Below are positions 1 through 11,736 of a stretch of DNA of 64,000 nt, piece by piece. Both the position numbers and the translations under genes were made by a program. Every line of letters begins with the position of its first letter. The stretch's first letter is position 1. The notes beneath the pieces are model-generated. The model made no database searches and was not told the DNA's origin. It saw nothing but the letters and a program-made list of their open reading frames with translations. Source of the DNA: Salvia splendens (lineage: Eukaryota; Streptophyta; Magnoliopsida; Lamiales; Lamiaceae); the NCBI RefSeq assembly GCF_004379255.2, contig NC_056038.1, forward strand, positions 23,982,061 to 24,046,060, given 5' to 3'.

Positions 1-1364
1 ATTTAGCATCTTTTGAGGTCGGGTGAATTTATGGTGATTTTTACAAAACGGTCGAGCAGTTCTGCCAGTTTTCTGCCTTGATAAAATGACACTTATTTTC
101 AAGTTTAAAAGTATTATATGATGTATGTACGTCCAAGGAACGTGCCTAATGATGTGATCACGTGTGATAAGTTGAAATATATTACGGTGTGTTTTTCCGT
201 CTTTGTGATGAACGTTGGGTTGGGTTAATTGAGAAAAACGGTGAGAGAGAAACGATAGGACATGCATAGTAGTATGATTTTTGTGGAAGACTGACTTGTG
301 TTGTCGTTGACAAGGGTGATTGTGTATTCGTGAACTCGAGGAACGAGAGTTGCCATAAGTTGGATTGTGAATTGTTAAGCGAACGAGGTGGGCTTTCTTT
401 TCAAATCTCTTTATTTTTCCGAAAATACTAGGTGGCGTTATAAGGGTGGTTTAACTTGTTATGTCATACCATGGTTTGTTTTGATTGAGATTGTGTGTCT
501 GATGCCTAGTTCGTCTGAGTTTACTCCGTTAGCCTATATGGCTGTGTTGTGAAACGAATTCGGGTCTGAGTAGGGCCGCAAACCCTATCAGGCTGTGTAC
601 ACTGGTGGGATCGTGAGCCGTCCTTGCTAGTCGGCTGGTCTCGTGGGCGAATAGTGTTGCCACACTTTCGTCGCACATGGAATGATGATTGTGATTGATG
701 GATTGTTGAGAAAGTGGGGAGATTATTTGACTAGCCAGTCTATGAAATATTTTTGTGTTCTCGTGGTAATTTCTTAATCTCATATAAAAACTCGAGATCA
801 CTGGTATGGATGACATAACTATATAAAATGTTTTCGGCATGAGCCCATTGAGTACAACAAGTACTCAGCCCTGCAATTTCTTTTAAAATTTTACAGGTTG
901 AGCAGGATGTTGCGAAGGATGTTGAGCTAGCCTTAGGACGCGTTGTGTCTTCATACATAGTCGTGATCCTTGACTCTCTTTAAACCTTATTTTCCGCTGC
1001 TATATTTTAAACTATGTCTCAAGACTTTAATCTTTTCGTACTGTGTTTGAACATGTATGGTTGTGTTAGGTTTTAACCAAGTAATTACATTATCTTTTGA
1101 AAATGGTGTTCTCGTGAATTAAATTAAATGGTCTACTTTAGAAGTTAATTGGTTTTCTTTAAGTTATTTTCTCCATTTTTTTCTTTTAAAAGTATTTATT
1201 ATAAGCCTTTTCTAATTGATAGTAAAATTTTAACCTTAAACTTCTTTAAACTAAAATGTCTTTCTTCCTTTAAGTTAATTAGGATTTTCTTTTAAAAACG
1301 TTATCCATGCATGTCGGTCACGATCGCCGCGTTTGTGGTACCCCTAGTATGGGCGGTCGTGACA
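1..1364. mobile_element. LTR (partial) of a Tekay/Del-type Ty3/gypsy retrotransposon
   Basis: This AT-rich stretch has no coding signal. It ends at 1364 with GGTCGTGACA, and just inside lies a GTCACGATCGCCG segment; this paired GTCACGA/TCGTGACA layout is typical of LTR ends of Tekay/Del chromoviruses in asterids. At 1365 the sequence becomes, without a gap, the reverse transcriptase of another element, so 1364 is an insertion boundary. A segment near 850-905 (TACTCAGCC, then TTACAGGTTGAGCAGG) resembles the transcribed part of such LTRs and hints at plus orientation, but I am not sure of the strand. The other end and the internal region lie left of the window. Confidence 0.6.
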
Positions 1365-1367
1365 GAT

Positions 1368-2085
1368 TTGTTGGGTACGGGAGTTTTGCAATAACGGCCA
1401 CCTTAGCTTGATCAACCTCTATCCCTCTGCTTGAGACCAACTGGCCCAGGACAATGCCTTCAGTGACCATGAATTGACACTTCTCGAAGTTTAAGCCCAG
1501 GTCCTTCTGCCGGCACCTCTCCAGCACTCTGTCTAGGTTATGTAATCCTTGATCAAAAGTGTCCCCATAGACGGTAAAATCGTCCATGAAGATCTCTATA
1601 CAATCCTCCAACAAATCAGAGAAAATGTTCATCATGCATCTTTGGAAGGTACCTGGGGCATTGCAGAGACCAAATGGCATTCTTCTGTAGGCGTAGGTGC
1701 CAAATGGGCATGTGAAAGTGGTCTTTTCTTGATCCTCTGGATTCACTGCAATCTGAAAATAGCCACTATATCCATCGAGGAAACTGAAGTATTGTTTCCC
1801 GGCTAACTTCTCAAGCATCTGGTCAATGAATGGCAACGGAAAATGATCTTTCTTTGTGGCCGCGTTCAGCTTCCTGTAATCAATACACATCCTCCACCCA
1901 GTGACAGGCCGTGTCGGAATCAACTCATTCTTCTCATTCTTCACCACCTGGATTCCGCCCTTCTTTGGCACCATATGAACTGGACTGACCCAGTTGCTAT
2001 CAAGGATGGAGTAGATAATTCCTATGGAGACCAACTTGACTATATCCTTGAGTACCTCTTCCCTCATGTTGGGGTTGAGTTTGCG
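1368..2085 (-). pseudogene. pol: Element A reverse transcriptase, N-terminal part
   Basis: Retrotransposon reverse transcriptase fragment. Visible landmarks are the HMVPKK block, the [13 protein letters not shown] block, the [14 protein letters not shown] block, [18 protein letters not shown], and the catalytic FMDDFTVYG box (plant gypsy form of YxDD). Homology stops after AKVAVIAKLPYP; the last roughly 16 codons of the open frame run into the Tekay-type LTR and are not retroviral. The C-terminal RT, RNase H and integrase are therefore missing here. A one-base frame change near 2085 separates this frame from the protease frame upstream. Confidence 0.85.
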
Positions 2086-3356
2086 CTACTGGTCACGGTG
2101 TGGTTTACTCCTTCTTCCAACCTGATATGGTGCATGCATAAATCTGGGCTAATGCCCACCAGATCTGTCAACTTCCACCCGATGGCCTTCTGATTTCGCC
2201 TCAGTACTTCCAGCAATTTATCTTCCTGCCCTTGGGTCAACTGACTGTTGATGATAACTGGCTTTATTTCATCTTCCCCCAGATAGGCGTACTTCAAATG
2301 TGCTGGAAGGGGCTTCAATTCCTTTGCGGGCGTCGGTACTTCAGTAGGCAGATGATTTTCTTCCGTTTCTCTTCTCAGTGGCTTGCCTTGATCAGGCAGC
2401 TTCTCGAGGCTAGACACTTGAGAAATCCCGCTTGACCCAGCTGGTGGCCGTCGTTCGCAGAAATCCATCACCACTTTCGCGATGGCTTGATCATCCATTT
2501 CACCGACGTTCATGGCTTCACACCAGTAGGCGACTTCTCTCTCAACCTCTTCGTCCGCGGTGGAGTCTGTGAACTGCCTTTGTATGAATTCCTCCTCCAG
2601 ATACTCCTGGACTAGCGGGTCGGTCGCATCCACCGAATACATGTTTTCACTGTCCGACGGCCTCTTCATTGCTTCGTCAATATTGAATGTAAACTGTTCT
2701 CCATTGAAATCCAAACTGATCGTCCCATTACGGACGTCGATTATAGTGCTGGCCGTAGACAGGAACAACCTTCCCAACAGGACTCCACTAGACTCCTTCA
2801 CCGCTTGTTCTATCATTTTTATGACGAAGAAGTCGGCTGTGTATAGAAAATCATTCACCTTCACTATTACATCTTCCAGAATTCCCTCCGGGTGAATGCA
2901 AGACCTGTCGGCCAGCTGTATCATGATGTCAGTATCAACTAGCTTGGCCTCTCCCAACTTCTTATAAATGGAATACGGCAGAACATTGATAGACACCCCC
3001 AAATCACACATTGCGTGCTCCACTTGAATATCTCTGATCGAAATTGGGAGTGTGAACATCCCTGGGTCGGTCTTCTTTGATTGGAGGTCGCTCCGCTGGA
3101 TCACTGCAGAGACATTTTCCTCAGTGATCATTCTCCCTTCTTCATTGACCTTCCCCGCCAGGTAGTCCTTTATAAACTTGCTGATTAGGGGCATCTTTAA
3201 TGCCGTCAAGAGTGGCACCTTGACTTCCACATCCTTGAACAGACTGGCCACATCGATCGTGGTGTCTCTCTTCCTGGTGACCATTCCACGATATGGGTAG
3301 GGCTTGACCTTCTCAGCTTCTTCTCCTTGACTTTCTCCTGAGGTCTCGCCGCCCAT
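2064..3356 (-). pseudogene. pol: Element A retroviral-type aspartic protease and linker
   Basis: An open frame of 430 codons covering the gag-protease linker, the aspartic protease and the stretch leading to RT. The active-site region reads HAMCDLGVSINVLPYSIY (catalytic D in the DLG form typical of Athila), followed by IQLADRSC and GVLLGRLFLSTA. The C-terminal part ends in [22 protein letters not shown], the conserved lead-in to Athila RT. The frame ends at 2064, where it should continue into RT, so one indel is inferred. It processed the Gag-Pol polyprotein in the ancestral element. Confidence 0.85.
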
Positions 3357-3471
3357 TTTTGCTTTCCCTTTTGTCTCTTGCTTTGGCTTGATCAGGGGGA
3401 CTGTACTCTCTTTCTTCTTTTAGGCTTGATCCAGGCATAGATACTGGGGGTACCACAGGTGAGCTGGGGCT

Positions 3472-5380
3472 CTAGTATACCTTCCCTGATCTCAGGGAGA
3501 CTTCGCTTATGTTCTCCCGCCCATGCGGTTGCACCGTGGCAGGGATCTTCCCTTCGTTTCCTCTCAGCTCTCCCAGCGACATGGCGACTTGAGATAATTG
3601 CTTTGTAAGCATGTCCAGCGCTGCCCTCTGCTCCTTCTGAGCCTCCTGAATCTCACGCATCGCATCATTAGGATGGTGCGGAACCATCATTTCTCCTGTA
3701 CCTTCATTGGGTTGCAGGTTATATCTTTGATTCGAAGGTCCTCCATCGTGGTTACGCTGAGGGTAGTCGGTTGTCCCATAGTGCCCTGGCTGATACTGTG
3801 GCTGATGATGCTGTTGATTCCCTTGGGAGTATTGTTGGTTCCCCTGGTGCTGTTGGTTGCCTCTTTGATGCGGCGGGACATAGCTCACAACCTGATTATT
3901 GGGTTGCATTGCGGTGTTGCTCGACTGGGGGCTTTGATGTCTGTAACCCTAGTTTCCTTCCTGCTGTCTACCTGACCAGTTAGGCTGTCCTCCACTGGAC
4001 CAGTTGCCCTGGTTAAAGCTTGACCAATTGCCTTGTGGTCCGCCTGACCAGTTCGCTTGACCACCTTGCATCCTGTTTCCTCCATTATGTAGTCTCTCTT
4101 GATTTCGAACGGGCCAATTGGGCTGCCCCTCAGAGGGTTGTATTTGTTGTGTGGATGGTTGAGGCGGTTGGCCTTGGCTCTGGTCACTCCACCTGAAATT
4201 GGGATGGTCTCTCCACGGAGCATCCCTCTGCTTTCCCTAGATCCAGTTGCCATTTGGGTTCCAATGGCCGACGGCATTCACCTGAGTTTGCGGCTACGCT
4301 TCAGGAGGGAACTCGCAGTAATAGTAATGGTGCTCCTCCGGCGGTGGTGGCACATATGGCTTCTCCTTAGGGGTAGGAGGCGGAGGTGCTCTGGATTTCG
4401 CCACTGCCTCTAGCAGCCTTTTTTCCATCTGCTCGAATCGAGCCTCCAGCTTCTCGTCACTACGTGCCTCTGCTGCGTGCGCTGCTCCTCATCTGTATTG
4501 GCCGCGAGAGGTTTCATACGATCTCTTTGCTTCGATTAGCCTTTCCAGAATACTCTTCGCTTGACTGAATGGGGTTTTTGAGAAATCCCATTGGGCTGCT
4601 AGGTTGAGATCGTTTTTATTGTCCACCATAAGTCCGCCATAGGAGGTTGAATAGATCTCTCGCTCTCCCATCTTGTGATTCAGACACGCTTGAAGCAGTC
4701 CTTGAAATCTGTCCCAGTATTGGCCCAAAGGCTCATCACACTCTTGCCTTGCCTCTGTAATCTCTCTTTTCAAGGCACTTGTCTTTGACGCTGGGAAGAA
4801 ACGGTCCAGGAAGATCATGCGACACTCGCCCCAGGTTCTAATTGAGCCTTCTGGCAGTCTTCTCAACCAGATTCCTGCATCACCCTTCAAAACGAAGGGT
4901 ATTGCCTTGAGCCTATAATCTTCTGATATGGATCCAGCCGGCACGGGTTGAATGTCACAGTTTTTGCAAAATTCTTCTAGAAAAGCGTAAGGACATTCCT
5001 TCGAGAGGCCATAGAAATTCGACAATATGGCTAGCACCCTTGATTTGATCGCGATTGCTCGCATTCCTGGAGTGATGGCGATGGCATAAGTGGGCTCTTT
5101 CTCGTCATGAGCGTGTAGGGAGCCAATTCCTGAATCGTTGTCGACGAGGGACATCTTCTTTTATGCTTCCTCGAGAGGTGGTTTAGGTGGCGTGGTCTGT
5201 TCTCCTTCTTCTTCACTGGTCAGTTGCTCCGCAGTTGATGACGATGCGGCTGCTGCTAACGCGGCTCTGTAACGGGTGGTTACAACACCGGCTTCCTGGA
5301 CTCGCCAATGAGCGTTTGTATCTCTGTAGATGAGAGGATGATTCTAGTGTCCTCCACGGTGGTACCTTCTCATGAACGGA
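3472..5380 (-). pseudogene. gag: Element A gag (capsid and Q/N-rich linker), broken
   Basis: Athila-type gag. The capsid core lies at 5154-4489 (CPYAFLEEFCKNCDI, RLKAIPFVLKGDAGIWLRRL, FFPASKTSALKREI). A low-complexity linker follows (PNWSGR, RDAPWRDHPNFRW, VPPHQRGNQQ repeats) down to 3472. The frame is cut by stops at about 5163 (TAA just before the MSLVDND start of the open frame), 4489 (TAG) and 3472 (TAG), with further frame changes in the linker. No CCHC knuckle is visible; the Q/N-W-rich linker occupies the usual nucleocapsid position, as in elements C and D. An open frame at 3885-4277 in another phase is a shadow. Confidence 0.8.
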
Positions 5381-5460
5381 AAGAAAAACAAATTAGAAAA
5401 GAAAGAAACAAAACTATTTACACCTATGCACTAAACACATCCATGTAATAGCACCATGTA

Positions 5461-5478
5461 TCCCCGGCAACGGCGCCA
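5461..5478 (-). promoter_or_regulatory. Primer binding site of element A (tRNA-Asp)
   Basis: The minus strand reads TGGCGCCGTTGCCGGGGA, complementary to the 3' end of plant tRNA-Asp, the primer typical of Athila elements. It lies two bases inside the 5' LTR. The same site recurs in elements C and D. Confidence 0.9.
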
Positions 5479-5480
5479 TT

Positions 5481-6779
5481 TGGTGAATGCGGAGATTTTG
5501 CGTGGATCAAGTTATATGGAAAGATAATCGAACCGGTGGATCAGTTTGCAATAGTCGTTGTGACTTGATCAAGGCGCTTTCTCTTTCACAAAAACATTTA
5601 TAACTCCCAAACATGCACTACTTTAACAGTAAAGCGGCAACTACGAGGTCGATCCCACAGAGAAACTGGTGCGTTGAGTGTGTGAATAGTGAACAGGGGT
5701 CGGCTGCTGCCACGCTTTAAGTTGGGAGTTTTAAACTACTGGATTACGCTGGGCAGAATATAAACTAACTAGGGGCTCATCATGCGGACAACAGATAACG
5801 GTCCAAGTAAACGACAGATTGAAATAAAGACTTAACTACCTAAACATGCTACTAAACTACAAACCACTTCGTCATTCATCATAATGCAGATTCAAGCACT
5901 CGATCTGGGATTTCAAAACGAAACTAAGCTGGAACAGTAAACAAGAATTCCGAAAACAAACAACTTTGATTTTTATACTCGGAACGCAAAACAGTACTGT
6001 GAACATGCGAAATACAAAACAAGAACTATTCCTTAACTACGTAACAACACGGAATTAAACTTAAACAACTAAAACTACCAAGTAAGAAAGCGAATAAAGC
6101 CGAGAAGCTCTCGGTTGGAAACTTGAGATGGCGCCGAACAGATCTGAGTTTCTCTGTCGCGCTCCCTTCGGTCGCTCTCCTTCTAACTGACCATTTCTAC
6201 TCTCTAACCTAGGTTATTTTGGAACGTGGAAGAACTTGGAACCAGACGAGAACTAAACTAAGGGATAATCCGAAGATTCTCATTATGGTGCTGCGTCTTC
6301 TATTTATAGGCTCGTCGCAACAACCTCCAGCTAGGATAACGACTTCGGCAACGAATATTCGTCCTTGCTGGGATTGCGCACCTCATCAATTGATACGTGC
6401 CCTCATTCTAGAATGCAGTGGTTCTTCAATAACCGAATGAGGATTCGACTTCGTCCTTGCGCGTTTTATCCATCGATACGTGTCCTCTTTCTGTTTCACA
6501 GTTGTAGTTCTTGATAACTAATTAAGGATCGCTTTCCAGTGCATCGACCTCACGTGTCCTTCTTCTAGAATGCAGTGGTCCCCCTGCACTGCTTGATCAC
6601 CACCTTGATCAACCCACCCAGTTTTGGCCTTTTTTGCCTCCTGTGCCAGCTTGATCAGCTTGGCCTTGTTGCCCTTAGTCAAGCGGCATTCCTGCACAAT
6701 TAACACTCGCTTTGCGTGATAAACTGATCAAGTAGCCTTCATTTTACCCCTAAACTGATGCATGAAATAGGCCTTATCA
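5481..6779 (-). mobile_element. 5' LTR of element A
   Basis: About 1.3 kb, TG at 5481 and CA at 6778-6779, directly next to the primer binding site. The end GATGCATGAAATAGGCCTTATCA-like segment (split here for length: GATGCATGAAATAG + GCCTTATCA) resembles the ends of the LTRs of elements D and F, supporting the boundary. The sequence beyond 6779 is copia RT. No gene inside; short open frames are shadows. Confidence 0.8.
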
Positions 6780-6784
6780 CCCCT

Positions 6785-7386
6785 GTCATGTTAGCTTTCT
6801 TTAAGAGATCTTTGATGTAGTTGGATTGACAGAGATGGAGTCCTCCATCAGTAGTCCTTACAACTTCAACTCCTAAAAACAAGCTCACCTCCCCAAGATC
6901 TTTTAAAGAAAAGTGAGAATTAAGCTGAGAGATGATCTGTTGGATAGAGACTTGAGAGTTCCCCGTTATAAGCATATCATCAACGTAGATAAGAAGATAG
7001 ATGATCTCACTACCCCTCTGTCTAATAAACATAGAAGCATCAGACTTTGGTTGTGAAAATCCAAGCTTGAGGAGAACTGCATGCACAGTGAAAAACCATG
7101 CTCTAGAAGCCTGCTTCAATCCATAAAGTGCTTTATTGAGTTTACAAACCAGATGAGGTCCACCTTGTTCAAACCCAAGAGGCTGCTTCATGTAAATGTC
7201 CTCTTTGAGATCACCATTCAAGAAAGCATTATTGACATCAAGATGAGTTATTTCCCAACAAAGAGAGGCAACTAGACTAAGAATGATCCTGATAGTTGTA
7301 GGTTTGACAACCGGACTGAAGGTCTCATTAAAATCAAAACCAGGTTGTTGAGAGAATCCTTGAGCAACCAACCTAGCTTTATACCT
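6785..7386 (-). pseudogene. pol: Element B copia reverse transcriptase
   Basis: Copia RT fragment. Landmarks are [50 protein letters not shown] and the catalytic [10 protein letters not shown] box. The frame is open from 7371 to the junction with element A's LTR at about 6780; the last residues (after KKANMTG) are LTR sequence. The upstream part of the same domain continues on the far side of the SINE at 7773 onward. Truncated, so no RNase H is present. Confidence 0.88.
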
Positions 7387-7772
7387 AATCCAAGCCCCTT
7401 AGCTCAAGTGGTTGAGGAGGGAGGCAAGGATACCGCGCCATCCTAGACGTCACGAGTTCAACCCCTGGGAGGCGCATCTTGGGGATTAATTTTCCCTAGG
7501 GGGTTCTTGAGTCCTGGCCTGGACCCAGGCGCTGGGGGAGATAGGTTAACGACGTCCCCTTGATTGAGTTGATAGGTTAACTGGTCTGGACCTGTGCTTG
7601 GGGAAAGGTTGGCTGACTCGTTCCTTCCCATCCCGACAATGAAGCGCATCTCGGTGGTAAGACGCTTCACTTCCGACCGTTAGGCTGAGGGTCCGAGTCA
7701 CTTCGGGGGGTAGATGGGTAACCATAGTAGATCCTCCTTAAAAAAAGAAAAAAAAAACCTAGCTTTATACCT
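7371..7772 (+). repeat. 16-bp target-site duplication flanking the SINE
   Basis: ACCTAGCTTTATACCT occurs at 7371-7386 and again at 7757-7772, directly bordering the SINE. Perfect 16-bp direct repeats next to an A-rich tail indicate LINE-assisted target-primed insertion. Confidence 0.93.
7387..7756 (+). mobile_element. tRNA-derived SINE
   Basis: A 370-bp insertion on the plus strand, opposite to its copia host. A tRNA-like head carries box A TAGCTCAAGTGG (7400-7411) and box B GTTCAACCC (7456-7464), about 45 bp apart as in RNA polymerase III internal promoters. It ends in an A-rich tail (7740-7756). It splits the copia RT domain of element B. The 70-codon open frame inside (minus strand, 7458-7670) is a chance frame. 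The perfect TSD suggests a fairly recent insertion. Confidence 0.9.
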
Positions 7773-8776
7773 GGCAATTGCTCTAGATAAATGCAGTTTA
7801 AGTTTGAAAACCCAAGTGCAAGGTTCTTGCCTGGAGGTAGTGTGGTTAATACCTATGTTTTATTGTTAAGAAGTGCATTAAACTCACTCAACATAGCAAT
7901 TTTCCAGTTAGGAATGAGAAGAGCTTCTAAGGCTAACCTAGGCACGGATTGGGATATTGCAGAAATAGTAAAAACCTTAGGTTTGAAAATACCAGATTTT
8001 GATCTAGTATTCATTGAGTGAGTAGGCTGAGATGAGTCTGGTGGAGGTAATATGGGAGCTAAGGCAGAATGAGAAGATCCCTGAGAGCCCGGTGGATGGA
8101 TATCAGCATGAGCATGATCTGGTGATGAAACATCATGATCAAATGGTGATGTAGAAGGTGAGTGAGATGATGAAGTAGGTGGTGTAGAAGAAGGTACATT
8201 ATCTGTAATAGAAGGTGCAGGAACAGGATGTACATGTGGCAGGGAATGAGGACATGGGAAAGCTGATGAATCAGCAACAGGTGAAGCAGAAGATTGACTT
8301 TGAAAAGGGAAAATGAACTCATCAAAAATTATATCTCTAGTGACTATCACTTTCCCATCAGGTAAGAGCACCTTATATCCTTTGTGAGAGACGCTATATC
8401 CCAGAAATGTTCCTCTAACTGATCTAAACTGGAGTTTATGTCTATTATAGGGCCTAGTATAGGGAAAACAAAGGCAGCCAAACACTCTTAAGAATGAATA
8501 CTCTGGCTTTTTGAGGAAGAGAGTTTCATATGGTGAAATGTTGTTTATGATCTTGGAAGGCATAAGATTGATCAAATAAACGGCTTTAACAAAAGCATCA
8601 TCCCAAAATCTTTGAGGAAGAAAAGATTGAGCTAACAAGGCTAGACCAGTTTCAACTATATGCATATGTTTCCTTTCTGCTAATCCATTCTGCTGTGGGG
8701 TGTATGGACAGGAGACTCTGTGAATGATTCCACACTCTTTTAGGAAAGGAGCTAAACCTTGGAATTCACCTCCCTA
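7773..8776 (-). pseudogene. pol: Element B integrase C-terminal half and integrase-RT linker
   Basis: The minus strand encodes the end of the copia integrase core, with the third catalytic residue in PQQNGLAERKH (about 8675-8710). Then come FWDDAFVKAVYLINLMPS, FLRVFGCLCFPYTRPYN and the GYSVSHKGYK segment. A proline/serine/histidine-rich linker (about 8020-8330) leads toward RT (PNWKIAMLSEFNALL). A TAG near 8775 (in SD-stop-GGEF, where copia elements have W) separates it from the integrase front. An additional open frame at 8059-8325 is a shadow. Confidence 0.83.
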
Positions 8777-9284
8777 GTCAGATTGAAGAAATTTGATCTT
8801 TGATCCCAGCAGATTCTCACTCAAAGCCTTGAATTGTTTGAAAACAGAGGAGATCATTTTTGTGTTTCATCAAAAAGATCCAAGTGAATCTAGAGAAATG
8901 GTCTGCAAAGGAGACATAATATGAATATCCATTTCTAGATCTAACATGCGAGGGACCCCAAAGATCACTATGAACAAGCTCAAGGGGTGATGTATACTGA
9001 GAAATGGACTGAGAGTAAGGTAGCTTATGAGCCTTAAATACACAGCAAGGATAGCAAAGTGAAGGAGATTTCATTGCATGATAAGAGATATTACAACTAT
9101 TAAGAGCAAGTTTCACCACATCTAGAGTGGGATGTCCTAGCCTATTGTGCCACAAAGACAAATCTGAGTTTCAAGACTGACTAGAACTACTGCTGGACAG
9201 TGGATTGGCCAAGCTTAGAGAGTGAATAGTTGGTTTCTCTGGATAGGAAGAAGAAATGGGGACTGTGCCACGCTTGATTGGGGA
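8777..9284 (-). pseudogene. pol: Element B GAG-pre-integrase domain and front of integrase
   Basis: The open frame 9161-8817 begins LWHNRLGHPTLDVVKLALN, the copia GAG-pre-integrase motif. It continues through CYPCCVFKAHKLPYSQS (zinc-binding cysteines) to the first integrase aspartate in LVHSDLWGPSHVRSRNGYSY and FADHFSRFTWIFL. The upstream part of the same reading region lies on the other side of element C, beyond 23823. The join is interrupted by the 14.5-kb insertion. Confidence 0.85.
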
Positions 9285-9289
9285 ATGAT

Positions 9290-10783
9290 TGAAAGGTCTT
9301 CAGGGTGCGTAGGTGTCGTTCAAGTAAGGATATATCCTAATGGTCAGGATAGAGATCCTAACTAAGCCTAGACCCTGGTTTCAAAGATTCCTCAACCCAC
9401 TCCTACTGATCAGTATAGTGGTGATAAGGGTCGAATCCCACAGAGATGGTGCGTTTAAACTACCGCGGTGATATTTTGGAAGGGTTGGTTAGCTACCACG
9501 CTTGGGTTGAGTCTCTACCTAGACTGGAAATTAAGATGGTGTCCTACTGACTAGGAAGGGTGAATGGTGGTCGACATGTAGTAGTGTACGTGGAATTATG
9601 GTGGATACGGTGTAACAGAAAATATGCGGAAAGTACTAGGTTACTATAAAAGGCTAAACAGAAAAACAGAGAATAAGTGGTAGTTGTGGTGACTAGGCTG
9701 ACAGATCTGCAGGGTGTACTAAAGGTGAAGGACAAAAACAAAAAGCTTCTAAAAAAGCAAAAGTGGTCCCAAACTTGGATATGGACATCATCTTCTTCAA
9801 CAACCACAAACTAAAATCAGAAAACAAATCCAGATTCAACACGGAAAACACAGATTATCAACTCGCGAACACAGATCTAAAACAACGAAATCAGATCTGA
9901 AATCAAGCACTGGAGCTGGACTTCTGCATACTGGTCAACATGGACAAACGATTAGGAAATTAAAACTAAGCTTTGTATTCGACGATTCACAATCAAACAG
10001 TGCCAGATTATACTATCCTAGAGAAACTTGCTACGTAAAACATAAATTATAAATTCAACACTTAAAACACCAAGAAACTTTAGATCTAAGCTAACTAGGC
10101 AAGGAAGGAAAAGAAAACAACACCATAAACGAAACGGAAATTAACTTCATAGCATAAACACGTTCGGATCTTCATCAAGCACTTCAAAAGCAGAAAATAT
10201 CCCAAAAGCAACAAAGATCCAACGTAAGGAAAATGCAAGTAAATTAAACTACGAAAGCGAAATAAAAGTGTTTTGCCACTCCGGGCGCTGGAATCTCTAA
10301 ACTATGATCTTGCTGGCCGGAACAAGGATGACTGGTACTCCGGGAACATCTGGACGTCAGGTGATCATGGCTGCGGCGAGGCAAGAAGTGGGACACGGCT
10401 GAAAGACTGGTATTACCGAGAGAACTCTCTACCTAAAGATGGTGGTGAATGAGTGAATGTGTCTCCCTCTCTCTCCTTCTTGGATTCCTTTTATAGGGAG
10501 ACTTTCCCTTGATTTTTAGGGTAAATCCTCATTGCAAGTTGACTTCTTTGCCCTTAACTGTGGGTAATCCATCCCAGCTATCCGCCTTCTCCATCTCAAG
10601 CCGTTTCAGCACGAATACTGATCAGTATGAGATCATGCTGGCGCCCTTTTTCACCTGAACATTCCGAAACTTCCCTACTGGCTAGAACACTTAACCTGCA
10701 CACTTTGAGCAACTGTTTTGCAGATATAATCAATTTTGCACATCATACTGACCCGTAACCAAGGCCTAGAATATGACTTATCA
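9290..10783 (-). mobile_element. 3' LTR of element C
   Basis: Starts TGAAAGGTCTTC and ends GACTTATCA; almost identical to 22325-23817. No coding signal. The open frame at 9544-9807 is repeated at 22579-22842 because it lies in both LTRs, and has no support as a gene. Confidence 0.95.
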
Positions 10784-11423
10784 AACTGCTCACACTTACC
10801 ACATGCTTGTCCTCAAGCGTGAAGAACAAACAAAAAGAAATAAGTCAAATTCTAGCCTGGTTACTCCCCTGACCGACTCTACCTAAACTAGACTCTATAC
10901 TACAACAGAAAGAGAAAACAAAAAACACAAAAACAAGCACAGAAAAAAAAACACACATAAACGAACACAGAAAGACTAAACACAAAGATTGGGCTATATT
11001 TTCAATCATCCCTCCCCTCGGGATCAGGTGAAATCCGGCCTTAGACAACCTTGAACTTCTGCCTCCCCCTTTTCTTTCCCAGTCAGTACATCCGCTTGTC
11101 AAGATCGCCCACACTCTCGGCCAAACACTAGGTTCACTCAGTCACTCATACCTCACCAGGAATGTTAGGACTGCATTCTCTCATTATGCTCAACCACAGT
11201 TGCTTCGGACTTAGATCTCACGAGTAGCTACTGAAGGGCTCAAAGGCTTGTAACGGGGCTATTGGTTTGTAGTGTTTTGGGTGGATGTTCCTAAGGGTCT
11301 AAGGTTCAAAAAAACTTCTATTTTATTTGATGTGGGGGAACTGTGTGCATTTGGGCCTCTGGTTAGTTGCTTTTCTCAGCTGGCGCTTCTGGTTTTGATC
11401 TCCAACTGGTCAGTAGCATCTTT

Positions 11424-11506
11424 GTGGCTTCGCCACCCTTATTCCTTCATTCATTTTTGTGGTCAAGTTTTCTGACCATTTTTCTCCATTTTTTTTGGCT
11501 TCGCCA
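11424..11506 (-). repeat. Two GAA-triloop hairpins in the 3' region of element C
   Basis: Plus strand GTGGC-TTC-GCCAC at 11424-11436 and TGGC-TTC-GCCA at 11496-11506; on the sense (minus) strand the loop is GAA closed by C-G. Both are followed by CCCTTAT(A/T)CC. The same layout with a different stem (CTGGAC-TTC-GTCCAG, then CTTATACC) recurs in elements D, E and F, suggesting that the fold rather than the sequence is kept. Confidence 0.7.
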
Positions 11507-11710
11507 CCCTTATACCTTCTTCTTTTTGGGACCTGGGATGACTCCCTGGTCGATTTTCTTCTGAACTTCCTTGCCCAGCTGGTTCCTGCCTTCTCATACA
11601 TCCTTCTGGCCAGTAAGCTCTAATCGTCTCATGTCTTGCACACAAAGTCCCAGTGGCTAGGGGTGTATATCTGGGTATAAAGAGTTAAGAAAATGGGTTC
11701 TAAAGGTGAT

Positions 11711-11736
11711 TTTTTTTTTCGGGGGGGGGGGGGGGG
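11711..11736. repeat. T-run followed by a G16 homopolymer
   Basis: About nine T, one C, then sixteen consecutive G (11721-11736). Low complexity, in the 3' region of element C. The length may be uncertain in any assembly. Confidence 0.85.

Larger units (their letters stand above)
1365..6779 (-). mobile_element. Athila-type Ty3/gypsy retrotransposon A (5' half)
   Basis: Read on the minus strand: 5' LTR (6779-5481), tRNA-Asp primer site, gag, protease and the first part of reverse transcriptase. The Tekay-type LTR then breaks the element at 1364/1365. It inserted into copia element B: the sequence changes from the LTR end TTATCA (6774-6779) directly to copia RT. The coding region has several stops and frame changes and is dead. 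Gag and RT resemble those of elements C, D and F in this window but are clearly diverged. The 3' half and 3' LTR lie beyond the left edge. Confidence 0.85.

Noticed and set aside
7400..7464. tRNA gene candidate (box A and box B)
   Set aside because: No cloverleaf can be completed, and the sequence continues into a SINE body with A-rich tail and target duplication.
9544..9807. 87-codon open frame found twice (also 22579-22842)
   Set aside because: Lies in both LTRs of element C; duplication comes from the LTRs, not from gene conservation.
11721..11736. G16 tract as a G-quadruplex control element
   Set aside because: Could form one, but a single homopolymer in one copy is more simply slippage or an assembly artefact; not present in D or F.
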